Source of the DNA: Catonia carolina
Taxonomy: Eukaryota > Arthropoda > Insecta > Hemiptera > Achilidae
Direction: 5' to 3'
Assembly: GCA_035578175.1 (NCBI GenBank)
Contig: JAQMRL010000021.1
Location: 3,673,823 to 3,737,822 of the forward strand
Length of the DNA stretch: 64,000 nt
Made by a program: the position numbers and the translations under genes
Part shown: piece after piece, positions 1-9,310 of the stretch
Numbering within the stretch: the first letter of the stretch is position 1
Layout: each line of letters starts with the position of its first letter
Notes under the pieces: model-generated
What the model saw: the letters and a program-made list of their open reading frames with translations, nothing else
Told to the model about the DNA's origin: nothing
Database searches by the model: none

Positions 1-207
1 AAGCAAGTGCAAACAGTTGTATTAAACTAGTCTCACAGACATTAATTTTAAAGATATTAAATAAACAATCTGAAATGATGAACAACGAATCACTGGAATT
101 GTTTACTCTCCTGTTATAATTTAAGCGCATTAGTCTTATATTACTTGTGACAGAAAATAAAATAAAACTGAGTCTATAATAAAAACCCTACTAATCATAA
201 ATATTGT

Positions 208-600
208 GTTGTTTAGGTCAACAGCCGAAAGGCTGGTTTGAACCTCTAGAGGTTTTACTAAGTAAAACGAGGAGTGAAGTGGTTTACCATTGCCTTCCTC
301 ACTGAGTGAAAAAGTACGCTTATCAGCATGCCGGGCCCTCTGAAAAGCACATATTTTCCACTCTGTAAATGACAACTTCACTTCATTCACCACAGGGTCT
401 GGCTGTATAGTGAAATTCATTACTTTCAGAGAAGATAACTCTGACTAGTGTCTTTTACACCTCTACCTCTTCTGTTCTTAAACGATTCAGTCATTTAATT
501 GGCTGACCATGTGATAAGAAACAGAACTATTTATTTTAGCCCTGCAACGAACAGATTGAGTGTAAATAATTTGACACTCCACCTGTCTGTTATGGGCAGA
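208..600 (-). repeat. S2 retroposon, near full length
   Basis: This copy reads GTTGTTTAGGTCAACAGCCG on the plus strand through to CTGTCTGTTATGGGCAG. I take the minus strand as the sense strand because other copies have an AAC/AAT-rich tail after CCTAAACAAC. It aligns by eye with copies at 4105, 31741, 46416 and 50083. It contains a CCTCTAGAGG palindrome that recurs as a hAT insertion target. Short translatable stretches in it recur in every copy and look incidental, not genic. Confidence 0.85.
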
Positions 601-869
601 TAAATATTGATGTAATAATAAATAATGTATCGAAAAAATAACAATGTAAGCGTAACAAAAGTAAAATTTTTAGTTACCAATGGTAACCTAATGTTAGGTT
701 AATGAACATTTTCTAACAAATTAATTTAACGTGTTTTCATTATAATAATATTAAGCTTAGAAGGAATTAGTGTTGTATGGATTTTGTTTTTGATCATGCT
801 GTGCGTGTTTTTAATTAATGCGCATGCGCACTTGTATTGCTGGTTGCCTACGTCGGAGTACTCTTAACG

Positions 870-996
870 TAGACAGACTCTAGTTCTAGAGCTACTAAAA
901 TATAGTTGTATTACTTATCACATGGTCAGCCAATTATATGAATGAAGAATTTAAGAACAGAAGAGGTACAGGTGTAAAATGCACTAGTTCCTAGCC
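870..996 (+). repeat. S2 fragment
   Basis: This is a degraded 5' piece of S2 in sense orientation. It is recognised by the block TTATCACATGGTCAGCCAAT followed by AAGAACAGAAGAGGTA and GGTGTAAAA. It stops abruptly where mariner-derived sequence begins. Confidence 0.65.
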
Positions 997-1002
997 AAGT
1001 AC

Positions 1003-1090
1003 AGCATCTCAGTGTTAGAACATCCACCTTATTCACCAGATCTTGCACAATGTGACTTCTACCTGTTCCCTAAGGTAAAATCTCCATTAA
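1003..1090 (+). pseudogene. mariner (DD34D) transposase remnant, part 1
   Basis: Plus-strand translation gives LEHPPYSPDLAQCDFYLFPK, the block around the third catalytic Asp of classic mariner transposases. The sequence stops at TCTCCATTAAA, which is repeated at 2194-2204, where the same coding region resumes. A Penelope-like element therefore split this mariner remnant. Upstream transposase sequence is missing. Confidence 0.85.
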
Positions 1091-1093
1091 ATC

Positions 1094-1927
1094 AAGGGTA
1101 ATAGTAAAATAACAACAGGTGTATTTCGTAAAAGTATATTACCAGTAACAAATATAAATAAGTCATCTAACCACCCATACTCACATAAAATGGCAGCTTA
1201 CCATAGTATGATTCACAGAGCATATGGTTATATAAAAGATAAAAAACTGCTAGAAAATGAATTAAGAACAATAAAATTCATAGCACAAAAGAATGGGTAT
1301 CATGAAAAAGAAATAAATAAAGTAATAAATAAAATTAAAAACAAACTACAATTTAAAAATAACTTGAGAACCACCCTTATATTAGATAATAAAATAAAAC
1401 ATAAACCATTTATTGCATTAAAATACAATAAAACTATTAACAATAAATTATACAGAACATTAAATAAATTTTATAAAATCGCATACACATGTAATAATAA
1501 AAAACTACTGTCCACAAATATAATTAAAAATAATATAAATGAAACACTAAGCAATAAAAAGGGTGTGTATAAAATAGATTGTGGTAATGAGGATTGTAAA
1601 AAATTTTACATTGGTATGACTAGTCGTAATTTTCAAGTGAGGTATAATGAACATAAAAAAGCACTGAAATGTGACTACATTATATCTAACTATACCAATC
1701 ATATAAAAGAAGAAAAACATAAATTTGGTAAAATAGATGAACATTTCAATATAATAGAACAATGTAATATAGAAAATAAAAATAAAATTGAAAAATATGA
1801 GATGTTCCACATTTATAAATATTTAAAAGAGCAAAAGCAGGACATTTTGAATGAACAGGTGAAATTTAGGAATGATGAAGTGATATTGACTGCTGCTGCT
1901 ATCTATAGTAAATATGAGAAGGGATAA
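1094..1927 (+). CDS. Penelope-like element C-terminal region with GIY-YIG endonuclease domain (partial)
   Basis: The frame is open from the truncation point, upstream of the first ATG at 1190, so it is a fragment of about 277 residues and not a gene with its own start. Residues SSNHPYSHKMA match the region after the reverse transcriptase in Penelope-like elements. Further on, GVYKIDC, a Cys pair (GNEDCKKF), FYIGMT and the RYNEH block form a GIY-YIG nuclease core. In this family the domain nicks target DNA during retrotransposition. The frame ends in EKG-stop with no internal disruption. It is Lys/Asn-rich in line with the local AT content. With no RT domain it cannot mobilise itself, but the uninterrupted frame suggests a fairly young insertion. 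Confidence 0.85.
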   Translation, partial: KGNSKITTGVFRKSILPVTNINKSSNHPYSHKMAAYHSMIHRAYGYIKDKKLLENELRTIKFIAQKNGYHEKEINKVINKIKNKLQFKNNLRTTLILDNKIKHKPFIALKYNKTINNKLYRTLNKFYKIAYTCNNKKLLSTNIIKNNINETLSNKKGVYKIDCGNEDCKKFYIGMTSRNFQVRYNEHKKALKCDYIISNYTNHIKEEKHKFGKIDEHFNIIEQCNIENKNKIEKYEMFHIYKYLKEQKQDILNEQVKFRNDEVILTAAAIYSKYEKG

Positions 1928-2030
1928 ATTTAAATAAATTAATTTTAAATCAGTTTTATACAAGTGACTGAAGATGTATCATCTTCTATAGATTTTTAAT
2001 AAAAGTGTTTTTAGTTTCAATTTTATGTTA

Positions 2031-2074
2031 TTTACTCTGATGATGGTGGATCCACCGAAACACGTGTAAGTAAA
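2031..2074 (+). ncRNA. type-I hammerhead ribozyme in PLE-1 3' region
   Basis: The order of parts is: stem I 5' strand TTTACT, core CTGATGA, one extra T, stem II hairpin GGTGGATCCACC, core GAA, a two-pair stem III (AC, loop ACGT, GT), cleavage-site A, then stem I 3' strand AGTAAA. All six stem I pairs are Watson-Crick. The predicted cut follows GTA at 2068. Minimal type-I hammerheads are known in Penelope-like elements. The extra base between the CTGATGA core and stem II departs from the textbook consensus but is present in every copy here. Confidence 0.8.
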
Positions 2075-2192
2075 AATTAAAATAAAGGTGACGCAGTTTA
2101 AAAAGAAGGTTAGTGAAATTATTGCATTAATTCATTATATGAAATAGAAATATTTAAAACTGCAGGATGCATTATAAAGATTTATTTTTGAA

Positions 2193-2400
2193 TCTCCATT
2201 AAAAGGGACAAGATTTGAGCCTGTGGAAGCTGTAAAAACGAAAGCGGCACGTGTCCTGAAGGAGCTGACAGAAGATGACTTCCAGCACTGTTTCCAACAA
2301 AAGAAAATTTGCATGGAGCGTTGTAGGGATAGAGAAGGAGTGTATATTGAAGGTGACAATAAGTAATTATGTATAAAATAAAATTTTTTTAAATATTTTT
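2193..2400 (+). pseudogene. mariner (DD34D) transposase remnant, part 2
   Basis: This continues the fragment at 1003. Translation gives the RFEPVEAVKTKAARVLKEL block, then a Gln-rich helix and the ending EGVYIEGDNK-stop at about 2363, as in classic mariners. Together the pieces cover only the last ~110 residues of a transposase. Confidence 0.8.
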
Positions 2401-2403
2401 TGT

Positions 2404-2682
2404 AGCTTTTATTTATTATCGGGAACTGTACATTGTTGACAACTACCCAATTTGATCGCTGCTTTTGGCTGTATTTTTTTTTGACGTGGATAAGACATGA
2501 GTTTGAACAGGGACCCCCTGTAGAGTTTGTTCATGGATGGCTGTTAACTGGTCACCATACAAAGTCGCCTGCCCAACGGGTGTTACTAAACAAATAATAG
2601 CGACTTTCTACCTGCTGACTGACTGGGCCCGAAGGCCCAGTCAGTCAGCAGTTTTAGGCCCGAAGGCCTAAAATAAAAATAA
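2404..2682. repeat. R4 repeat with GGCCCGAAGGCC hairpins
   Basis: It is shared with 44660-44915 (blocks TATCGGGAACTGTAC, CCCAATTTGATCGCTGCTTT and TAGCGACTTTCTACC). It ends in nested palindromes built on CTGACTGACTGGGCCCGAAG and its complement. It abuts an S1 SINE in both places, so it may be part of a composite. Family unknown. Confidence 0.6.
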
Positions 2683-3017
2683 TTTTTTTTTTATTTTTTT
2701 ATTCCTAATTTGTGTACGTTGCAATCTGTTCAATTCAGAATAATAAGCAACCCCATGACCCAATGAGATGAGGATGATGTGTATGACATGTAAATGAGGT
2801 GTAGTCTTGTACAAACCCAGGCCGACCATTCCTGAGAGAGTATGGTTAATTAAACCCCAACCATCAAAGTACACCGGTAAGAACTGTCTAGTATTCAAAT
2901 CCGTATAAAAGTAACTACCTTTACTAGGATTTGAACCAGGAACCTTCGTCTCCGAAAATCAGCTGTTAAACAGCTGATTTTGGCGACGACTCTACCTCTA
3001 GACCAACCCGGTGGGTT
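2683..3017 (-). repeat. S1 tRNA-derived SINE
   Basis: Read on the minus strand, it begins CCCACCGGGTTGGTCTAGAG (box A-like TGGTCTAGAGG). After a CAGCTGTTTAACAGCTG palindrome comes the box B-like GGTTCAAATCC. The tail ends AACGTACACAAATTAGGAAT plus an A-rich run. RNA polymerase III would be the expected transcriber. Other copies lie at 8456, 44463, 48673, 50892 and 56455. Confidence 0.85.
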
Positions 3018-4104
3018 AAAAGTTTTTTTTTTGAATCTTTAACAGACTGTACTATACAGAACAACCAAAAGATGAGAAAACATCGATATTAAATTACAGA
3101 CAAGGACAGGAAATAAAATTCAACATTCAGTATTGTTAAATTTGGAATAACAATAAACAAAAATAATATACAAAAGTATGAAAAGAAAAATACAAAAAAG
3201 TTCATTTTGTCACAGAAAAGTTATTATCAAGAGTAGTAAAACATTTAAAACAAAACAAAAATTACAAATATTTCACATTATTATTATTTTTTTCAACATA
3301 AACATGCAGAAAGAATTAAAGAAGATCTCTGCTCCATCTTCTTTTTAATCTTCTAATGAAGCCTGGTGGATTTGCCATATCACTGATAAGTGGATTATTA
3401 TGGATTGGTAATTTTGAGTAGAATTTAGTATAACTATTTTTGACGATGTCGCAAATGAATGGTGTTTTTAAATCGTTGTGAAGTGTGTAATTTGAGACAT
3501 AGTATGGTGAACCGAAGTTTTAATTTTTTTTTTTTTTTTTTACAACGTCAGTCTCGTTATTTAATAGCCATACTTTGTACGCGAATCAAACTTCCAGTTA
3601 TGTGTGTATCCACCTTTACACATGAGATAAAGTGAAACGTATGATAATAATGTATAGTTCATCTTTGTCTAACTTTGGCATGTATCATATCAGTTTATTA
3701 GAGGAATATCTATTCGGTACATTTGATGTCATGTATCAGCAACCAAACCCCCTCCTACCAAATTCTCACTATTGCTCTCTTGACGATCACTAACAAACGA
3801 TATGGGTGTTGACTGCAACGCACACTTTCATACAAAATGTTATCATGTATCCCTCCTATAATATTATACGTATGTACTTGTGTATACACAGATACACCAC
3901 TCGTCTGTCTGTCATGTTATTCTGTATCATAGACAAGGTTAACCGAAATGTTGTGGTGTTGTACTCCCAAGTAGCCTAACCATAGGCTGGGGACCTCTGT
4001 AAATAAATTAATAAATTATGTATTTATTTATCTGCCTATTACAGATATCTGTATACACCAATAGATTTTTTTTTAATAATAATAATTTTAATAATAAAAA
4101 TAAT
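3018..4104. other. unannotated AT-rich interval
   Basis: I see no gene. There is a poly-T run at about 3523-3541 and AAT-type simple repeats near 4075-4105. The rest is unique-looking, with no long open frame. Confidence 0.5.
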
Positions 4105-4533
4105 AACTCAATCTGTTAGTTGCAGGGCTAAAATAAATAGTTCTGTTTCTTATCACATGGTCAGTCAATTAAATGACTGAATCATTTAAGAACAGAATAG
4201 GTAGAGGTGTAAAAGACACTAATCAGAGTTATCTCGTCTGAAAGTAATGAATCTCATTGTACAGCCAGACCCTGTGGTGAATGAAGTGAAGGTGCCATTT
4301 ACAAAGTGGAAAATATGTGCTTTTCAGAGGGCCTGGCATGCTGATAAGCGTACTTTTCCACTCAGTGAGGAAGGCAATTGTAAAAAAAAATCACTCCTCG
4401 TTTTACTTAGTAAAACCTCTACAGGTTCAAACCAGCCTTTCGGCTGTTGACCTAATCAACAACAATAATAATACAACAACAATAATAATAATAAACACAA
4501 TAATAATACAATAATAATAATAATAATAATAAT
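4105..4533 (+). repeat. S2 retroposon with (AAC/AAT)n tail
   Basis: This sense copy runs from CTCAATCTGTTAGTTGCAGG to CCTAATCAAC. A long tail of AACAATAAT-type repeats follows, which sets the 3' end of the family. The 5' end is truncated. An H element starts directly after the tail. Confidence 0.8.
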
Positions 4534-4538
4534 TTATT

Positions 4539-4669
4539 ACCTTCTCTTGCCTATATGAATATATAGGAAGGAAAGTATTGTTTTCATGTCAATTTTTCAA
4601 AATCAAGTTTTTACCGGATCTACACGTTTTTAGACCCCCTGAACCCAAAAAACATGTTTTTAGTGATTG

Positions 4670-4711
<42 letters not shown>

Positions 4712-5462
4712 AGAATATCTCAAAAACGGAAAATCGTACAAACTTGAAACTTAAGTTTCATACCACTACCGAACCCGACACGAACATTTTAATCAAAATC
4801 GGTCAACCGGATGTAGCAGTTTATTCGTGTAATTTTGCACTTTTTTGTGATTTTCTCAAAAACTGGTCCTACGATTTTTTTAAAAATCGCCTGGATAATT
4901 CAATTTTTTATTCTCTAGAAGATTAGGGTAGGCGCCATGTTTGCTGAAATTCTTGGTGAGGCTGTTTTCACGTAAAGAAATCCTTTTTTTAAGAATACGG
5001 CTTAAATATAAATTTTAGCGCAAAAATTTATATAACAAAAGTTGTAGAGAATTTAATATCCTACAACTTTTATTTCAAACATTTTTTTGTATAACGCTTA
5101 GTTTAGCGGTAATTAGCGATTTTCTGTTTTTTGTCACGAAAACGTGTAAAAATCGTTTTTTTAAGATTTCGACCTTAGTATACATTTTATGACAAAAGTG
5201 TATATAATCGAATTTATGGAAAATTAAAAGACCTACAACTTTTATTTATAGAATTTTTCTCTACAGAGCCTAGTTTAGCGTGAAAGAGTGATTTTCCGTA
5301 TTTTAAAGCCAAACTAAGGTTGATTTTCATTTTACGTCTTCACTCATGATTAAAATAAGGTTATGTTTTTTGAGATTATTTTTTGTTTATTTCTAATATT
5401 AAAGTAATATTGGTCATTATTTGCATTGGCAAGAGAAAGTTGTGTGAGTGTTTCACACCAGA
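4539..5462 (+). mobile_element. H element (Helentron/DINE-like), full length
   Basis: The left end is ACCTTCTCTTGCC followed by a TATATGAATATATAGG hairpin. An internal (TG)n lies at 4674-4708. The right end has GGCAAGAGAAAGT, then the hairpin GTGTGAGTGTTTCACAC and CCAGATTTTT. The inverted GGCAAGAGAAAG is terminal on the left but about 30 bp inside the right end, and the 3' hairpin follows it. That asymmetry matches Helentron-derived non-autonomous elements such as DINE-1. No coding capacity. Confidence 0.75.
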
Positions 5463-5520
5463 TTTTTTTTAATAATAATAATTTTTTATTATTTGTTATG
5501 TTCAGTTTCTATTATTTAGT

Positions 5521-5735
5521 TTACTTTTCTTGCTATAAATAATTATAAAGGAAAGGAAAGTATTTATTTCATGTTAATTTTTTTTCAAATCGAGTTTTCA
5601 TTGGAAGAATATTTTCAGTACCCCTGAACTAAAAAAAATCTGGTGTGAAAGTCTCACATAGTTTTCTCTTGCCAATGCAAATAATTAACACTACAACCTA
5701 ACATTAGTAATAAAACATTAGACATAAATGTGTCA
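5521..5735. repeat. H element ends joined head to tail-inverted
   Basis: A degraded H left end (5521-5632, through the CGAGTTTTCATTGG block) is followed directly by an inverted H right end (TCTGGTGTGAAAGTCTCACA at 5639). The ~800-bp body is missing. It is probably a deletion and inversion product. Confidence 0.6.
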
Positions 5736-6096
5736 ACCATTTCTTTAAAAACTAAAACTTCAATCAGCCGCCATTTTGGATATAAGTATCATAGAGAATT
5801 TTTATTTATGCCGTTTTTCTTGTATTTAAATGGCCTTTAAAATGATGTACCACACAATGGGTGTTTACATTTAAAATATTTGAGTTACAACCACTAGGCC
5901 ACCCCCTTAGAAGGGGTTGAAATTCAGTTGTACGTCAAAAGGTAAAGTATTTAACCAATAACTTATCCTAAAAGTTACAGTATTATATATCTACAACAGT
6001 TTCCAACTTATTGAAGGGTTCCCATACATATGCCTCACCCTATAATCAAACTGCACTAATTTTATGTCTTTAAAGAAATACAGACAGAAGAAAAAA

Positions 6097-7038
6097 TCTG
6101 GTGTGAAACACTCACACAACTTTCTCTTGCCAATGCAAATAATTAACAATAAACCTAACATTAATAATAAAATATTATAAATAAACAAAAAACTAACCTC
6201 AAAAACATAACCTTATTTTAATCATGAGTGAAAGACGCAAAATAAAAATCAACCTCAGTTTGGCCTAAAAATACGGAAAATCACTCCTTCACGCTAAACT
6301 AGGCTCTGTGGAGAAAAATGCTATAAATAAAAGTTGTAGGTCATTTTATTTCCTATAAATTTTATTTTATACACTTTTGTCGTAAAATGCATTCTACGGC
6401 CGAAATCTTTAAAAAATCGATTTTTCACACATTTTCGTGAGAAAAAAACAGAAAATCGCAAATTACCGCTAAACTAAGCGTTATACAAAAAATTGTTTGA
6501 AATAAAAGTTGTAGAATTTTACATTCTCTACAACTTTTATTATATAAAGTTTTGCGCTAAAATGCATATTAAAGCTGTAATCTTAAAAAAACAACGTTTT
6601 TACGTGAAAACAGCCTCACCCAGAATTTCAGCAAACATGACGCCTACCCTATCTTGTAGAGAATAAAAAATTGAGTAAACCAGGCGATTTTTAAAAAAAT
6701 CGTAGGACCAGTTTTTGAGAAAATCGCAAAAAAGTGAAAAATTATACGAATAAACTACCACTTCCGGTTGACCGATTTTGATGAAAATGTTCGTGTCGGG
6801 TCCGGTAGTGATATGTAACTTTAGTTTCAAGTTTCAAGTTCGTACGATGTTCCGTTCTTGAGATATTCTGTTCACACACACACACAGACACACACACACA
6901 CACAGACCAATCGCTAAAAACATGTTTTTTGGGTTCAGGGGGTCTGAAAACGTATAGATCCGGTGAAAACTCGATTTCGAAAAATCGACATGATAATACT
7001 TTCCTTCCTATATTATATTCATATAGGCAAGAGAAAGT
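6097..7038 (-). mobile_element. H element, full length, reverse
   Basis: The minus strand reads from ACTTTCTCTTGCCTATATGA near 7038 to the 3' hairpin and CCAGA near 6097. The internal microsatellite reads (CA)n at 6872-6904. Open frames on this strand (for example 6742-7056) recur in every copy and end in VCVCV from the TG repeat. I regard them as non-coding. Confidence 0.8.
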
Positions 7039-7258
7039 AAAAATTGAATGCAACAATTGCTATTATTTTATATAGCTGCGTTTATAGTTTTATAGTAGCG
7101 ACATAAATGAACATTCATGTATGACGTACAGATACATGTGCAAATGTAACCATCAAATTAATAATTAATTAATGATTAATTTCTTTTCTTTACAAGTAAG
7201 TGTAGCCTAATTATTGCATGTAAAATTTTTATAAATAAGTTTATAATAAATAATTTTT

Positions 7259-8106
7259 ACTTTCTCTTGCCTATATGAATATATAGGAAGGAAAGTATTG
7301 TTTTCATGTCGATTTTTAGAAATCGAGTTTTCACCGGATCTATACGTTTTCAGACCCCCTGAACCCAAAAAACATGTTTTTAGCGATTGGTCTGTGTGTG
7401 TGTCTGTGTGTGAACGCGACACGAACATTTTCATCAAAATCGGTCAACCGGAAGTAATAGTTTATTCGTATAATTTTTCAGTTTTTTGCGATTTTCTCAA
7501 AAACTGGTCCTACGATTTTCTTTAAAATCGCCTATTTTACTTAATTTTTTATTCTCTACAAGATAGGGTAGGCGCCATGTTTGCTGAAATTCTTGGTGAG
7601 GCTGTTTTCACGTAAAAACGTTGTTTTTTAAGATTACGGCTTTAATATAAATTTTAGCGCAAAAACTTATATAATAAAAGTTGTAGAGAATTTAAAAACC
7701 TACAACTTTTATTTCAAACATTTTTTTGTATAACGCTTAGTTTAGCGGTAATTTGCGATTTTCTGTTTTTTTTCTCACGAAAACGTGAGAAAAATCGATT
7801 TTTTTAACATTTCGGTCTTAGTATGCATTTTACGACAAAAGTGTATATAATTAAAGTTATAGAAAATTAAAAGATCTACAACTTTTGTTTAGAGCATTTT
7901 TCTCTACAGAGCCTAGTTTAGCGTGAAAGCGATTTTTAAGCCAAACTGAGTTCGATTGTCATTTTGCGTCATTCACTCATGATTAAAATAAGGTTATGTT
8001 TTTAAGGTTAGTTTTTGTTTATTTCTAATATTTTATTAATAATGTTAGGTTTATTATTAATTATTTGCATTGGCAAGAGAAAGTTGTGTGAGTGTTTCAC
8101 ACCAGA
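7259..8106 (+). mobile_element. H element with internal deletion
   Basis: Both ends are present (ACTTTCTCTTGCC left; hairpin and CACACCAGA right). About 90 bp just after the shortened (TG)n is missing compared with the copy at 37597, so the sequence passes from the repeat straight to CGACACGAACATTTTC. Confidence 0.8.
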
Positions 8107-8210
8107 TTTTTTATATGGTTTGTATAATTTAATACGATGAAATTACTGAAACGTGATTAGTTTTAACATCTGAGTAAACGATTAATAAAAGGATTCTATA
8201 AGTTATTATA

Positions 8211-8450
8211 AATAACAATTAGGTCTAACATTAATAAAAGAAAATGAAAAGTAAAACTAAACTTCTTTATTAATTTAAAGAAACATACAGTTGTATGAAA
8301 AAGCAAACACTGATATTTAGAAATAAATCTTTGACATGTGTCCAGCCAACCATTAATATAAATTAAGGTATAATTGTAATTTATCACCTTACCTTTAGGG
8401 GGGTTGTACCCCCTTCTTCAGAGCAATTTAAAATTAAAGATTAAAATTTT
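8211..8450 (-). repeat. PLE-2 3' end, degraded
   Basis: The minus strand carries GCTCTGAAGAAGGGGGTACA and a CCCCC partner, matching the PLE-2 end seen at 11290 and 42885. The GAAA core of the ribozyme-like motif is lost here, but the stem II equivalent is still complementary (GGGGG/CCCCC versus GGTGG/CCACC elsewhere). Confidence 0.5.
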
Positions 8451-8455
8451 AAATT

Positions 8456-8740
8456 ACCCACCGGGTTGGTCTAGAGGTAAAGTTGTCGCCAGAATCAGCT
8501 GTTTAACAGCTGACTTTTGGAGACGAAGGTTCCTGGTTCAAATCCTACTAAAGATAGTTACTTTTATATGGATTTGAATACTCTCTCATACTCTCTCAGG
8601 AATGGTCGGCCTGGGTCTGTACAAGACTACATCTCATTTACACATCATACATATCATCCTCATCTCATTGGGTCATGGGGTTGCTTATTGTTCTAAATTG
8701 AACAGATTGCAACGTACACATATTAGGAATTAAAAAAAAA
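8456..8740 (+). repeat. S1 tRNA-derived SINE
   Basis: It starts CCCACCGGGTTGGTCTAGAG, has box B at GGTTCAAATCC, and ends TTAGGAATTAAAAAAAAA. An internal segment after GGATTTGAATAC is deleted relative to the 2683 copy. It sits next to the PLE-2 fragment. Confidence 0.85.
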
Positions 8741-9310
8741 ATTTTTAATTAAATAATAAACAATCACCACCAAGAGTTTGGCGTTACCTTTAAAATGCAC
8801 CCTGTAATTTAAAACAATAAGTGATATAGTTCAGGGACTAAGAAACTAGATACGCTTGTATGCAACAGAATATACAGAACGCCAAAGATACACTGAAACC
8901 AAGCAAACAGCAGAAATTTTGTTGGAAAGCATACAAAGTCGATTGGTGGGGGAAGCGTAGTCAGCTTTAAAAACGGACCAAGACAGCAACAAAGCTAAGT
9001 GGAGTTAAAACCCAGCAACGTCACTTACTCCGCTATGCATCCTGTGGCCACCCAGAAATAGAAAAAGATGGGTTCGTTTTTGTCAACTGAGTCCACTTCA
9101 CTCAACATAACTCAACTCCGCTTTCAGTGGCCATCCACCCTTAGTCCGATAATTTCGGACTTGGGTGATGCCGGATTACAGATTTTTCTGGATTACTGAA
9201 TGCGGTTATTTTAATGAAGATAATCGGGATAAATCAGGCAATTTAAGAACGCAAGCAGTCAATCAAATACAACATACTGTAACTACAATTCCGACCGCAT
9301 ACTTATTATA
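8741..9310. other. unannotated interval
   Basis: No gene or clear repeat was recognised. The stretch is a little less AT-rich than its surroundings. Confidence 0.4.

Larger units (their letters stand above)
1091..2192 (+). mobile_element. 5'-truncated Penelope-like element (PLE-1)
   Basis: This insertion carries the C-terminal coding part and the 3' region of a Penelope-like retroelement. The string AATCTCCATTAAA lies on both sides (ending near 1091 and near 2204) and fits a 13-bp target duplication. Inside are an open frame with a GIY-YIG domain, then a 3' region with a hammerhead ribozyme fold and an ending that recurs in at least five other places in the window. The reverse transcriptase part is absent, as expected for 5' truncation. 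Confidence 0.85.

Noticed and set aside
136..420. Frames reading QPDPVVNEVK...ADKRTFSLSEEGNG in S2 copies (136, 4247, 20319, 31728)
   Set aside because: They come from the S2 retroposon in different frames and truncations. The same peptide appears only because the repeat is repeated.
1547..1810. 87-aa minus-strand frame opposite the GIY-YIG ORF
   Set aside because: It is an antisense shadow of an AT-rich coding region (poly-Phe/Ile) with no motif.
2668..2898. 76-aa minus-strand frame MNTRQFLPVYFDGWGLINHT
   Set aside because: It lies entirely in the S1 SINE tail and ends in its A-rich run.
7298..7525. Open frames beginning MFSCRFLEIEFSPDLYVFRP (also at 37585, 57171, 58293)
   Set aside because: They recur in every H element, run into the (TG)n as VCVCV and carry no start or domain signal of their own. 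They are repeat sequence, not genes.
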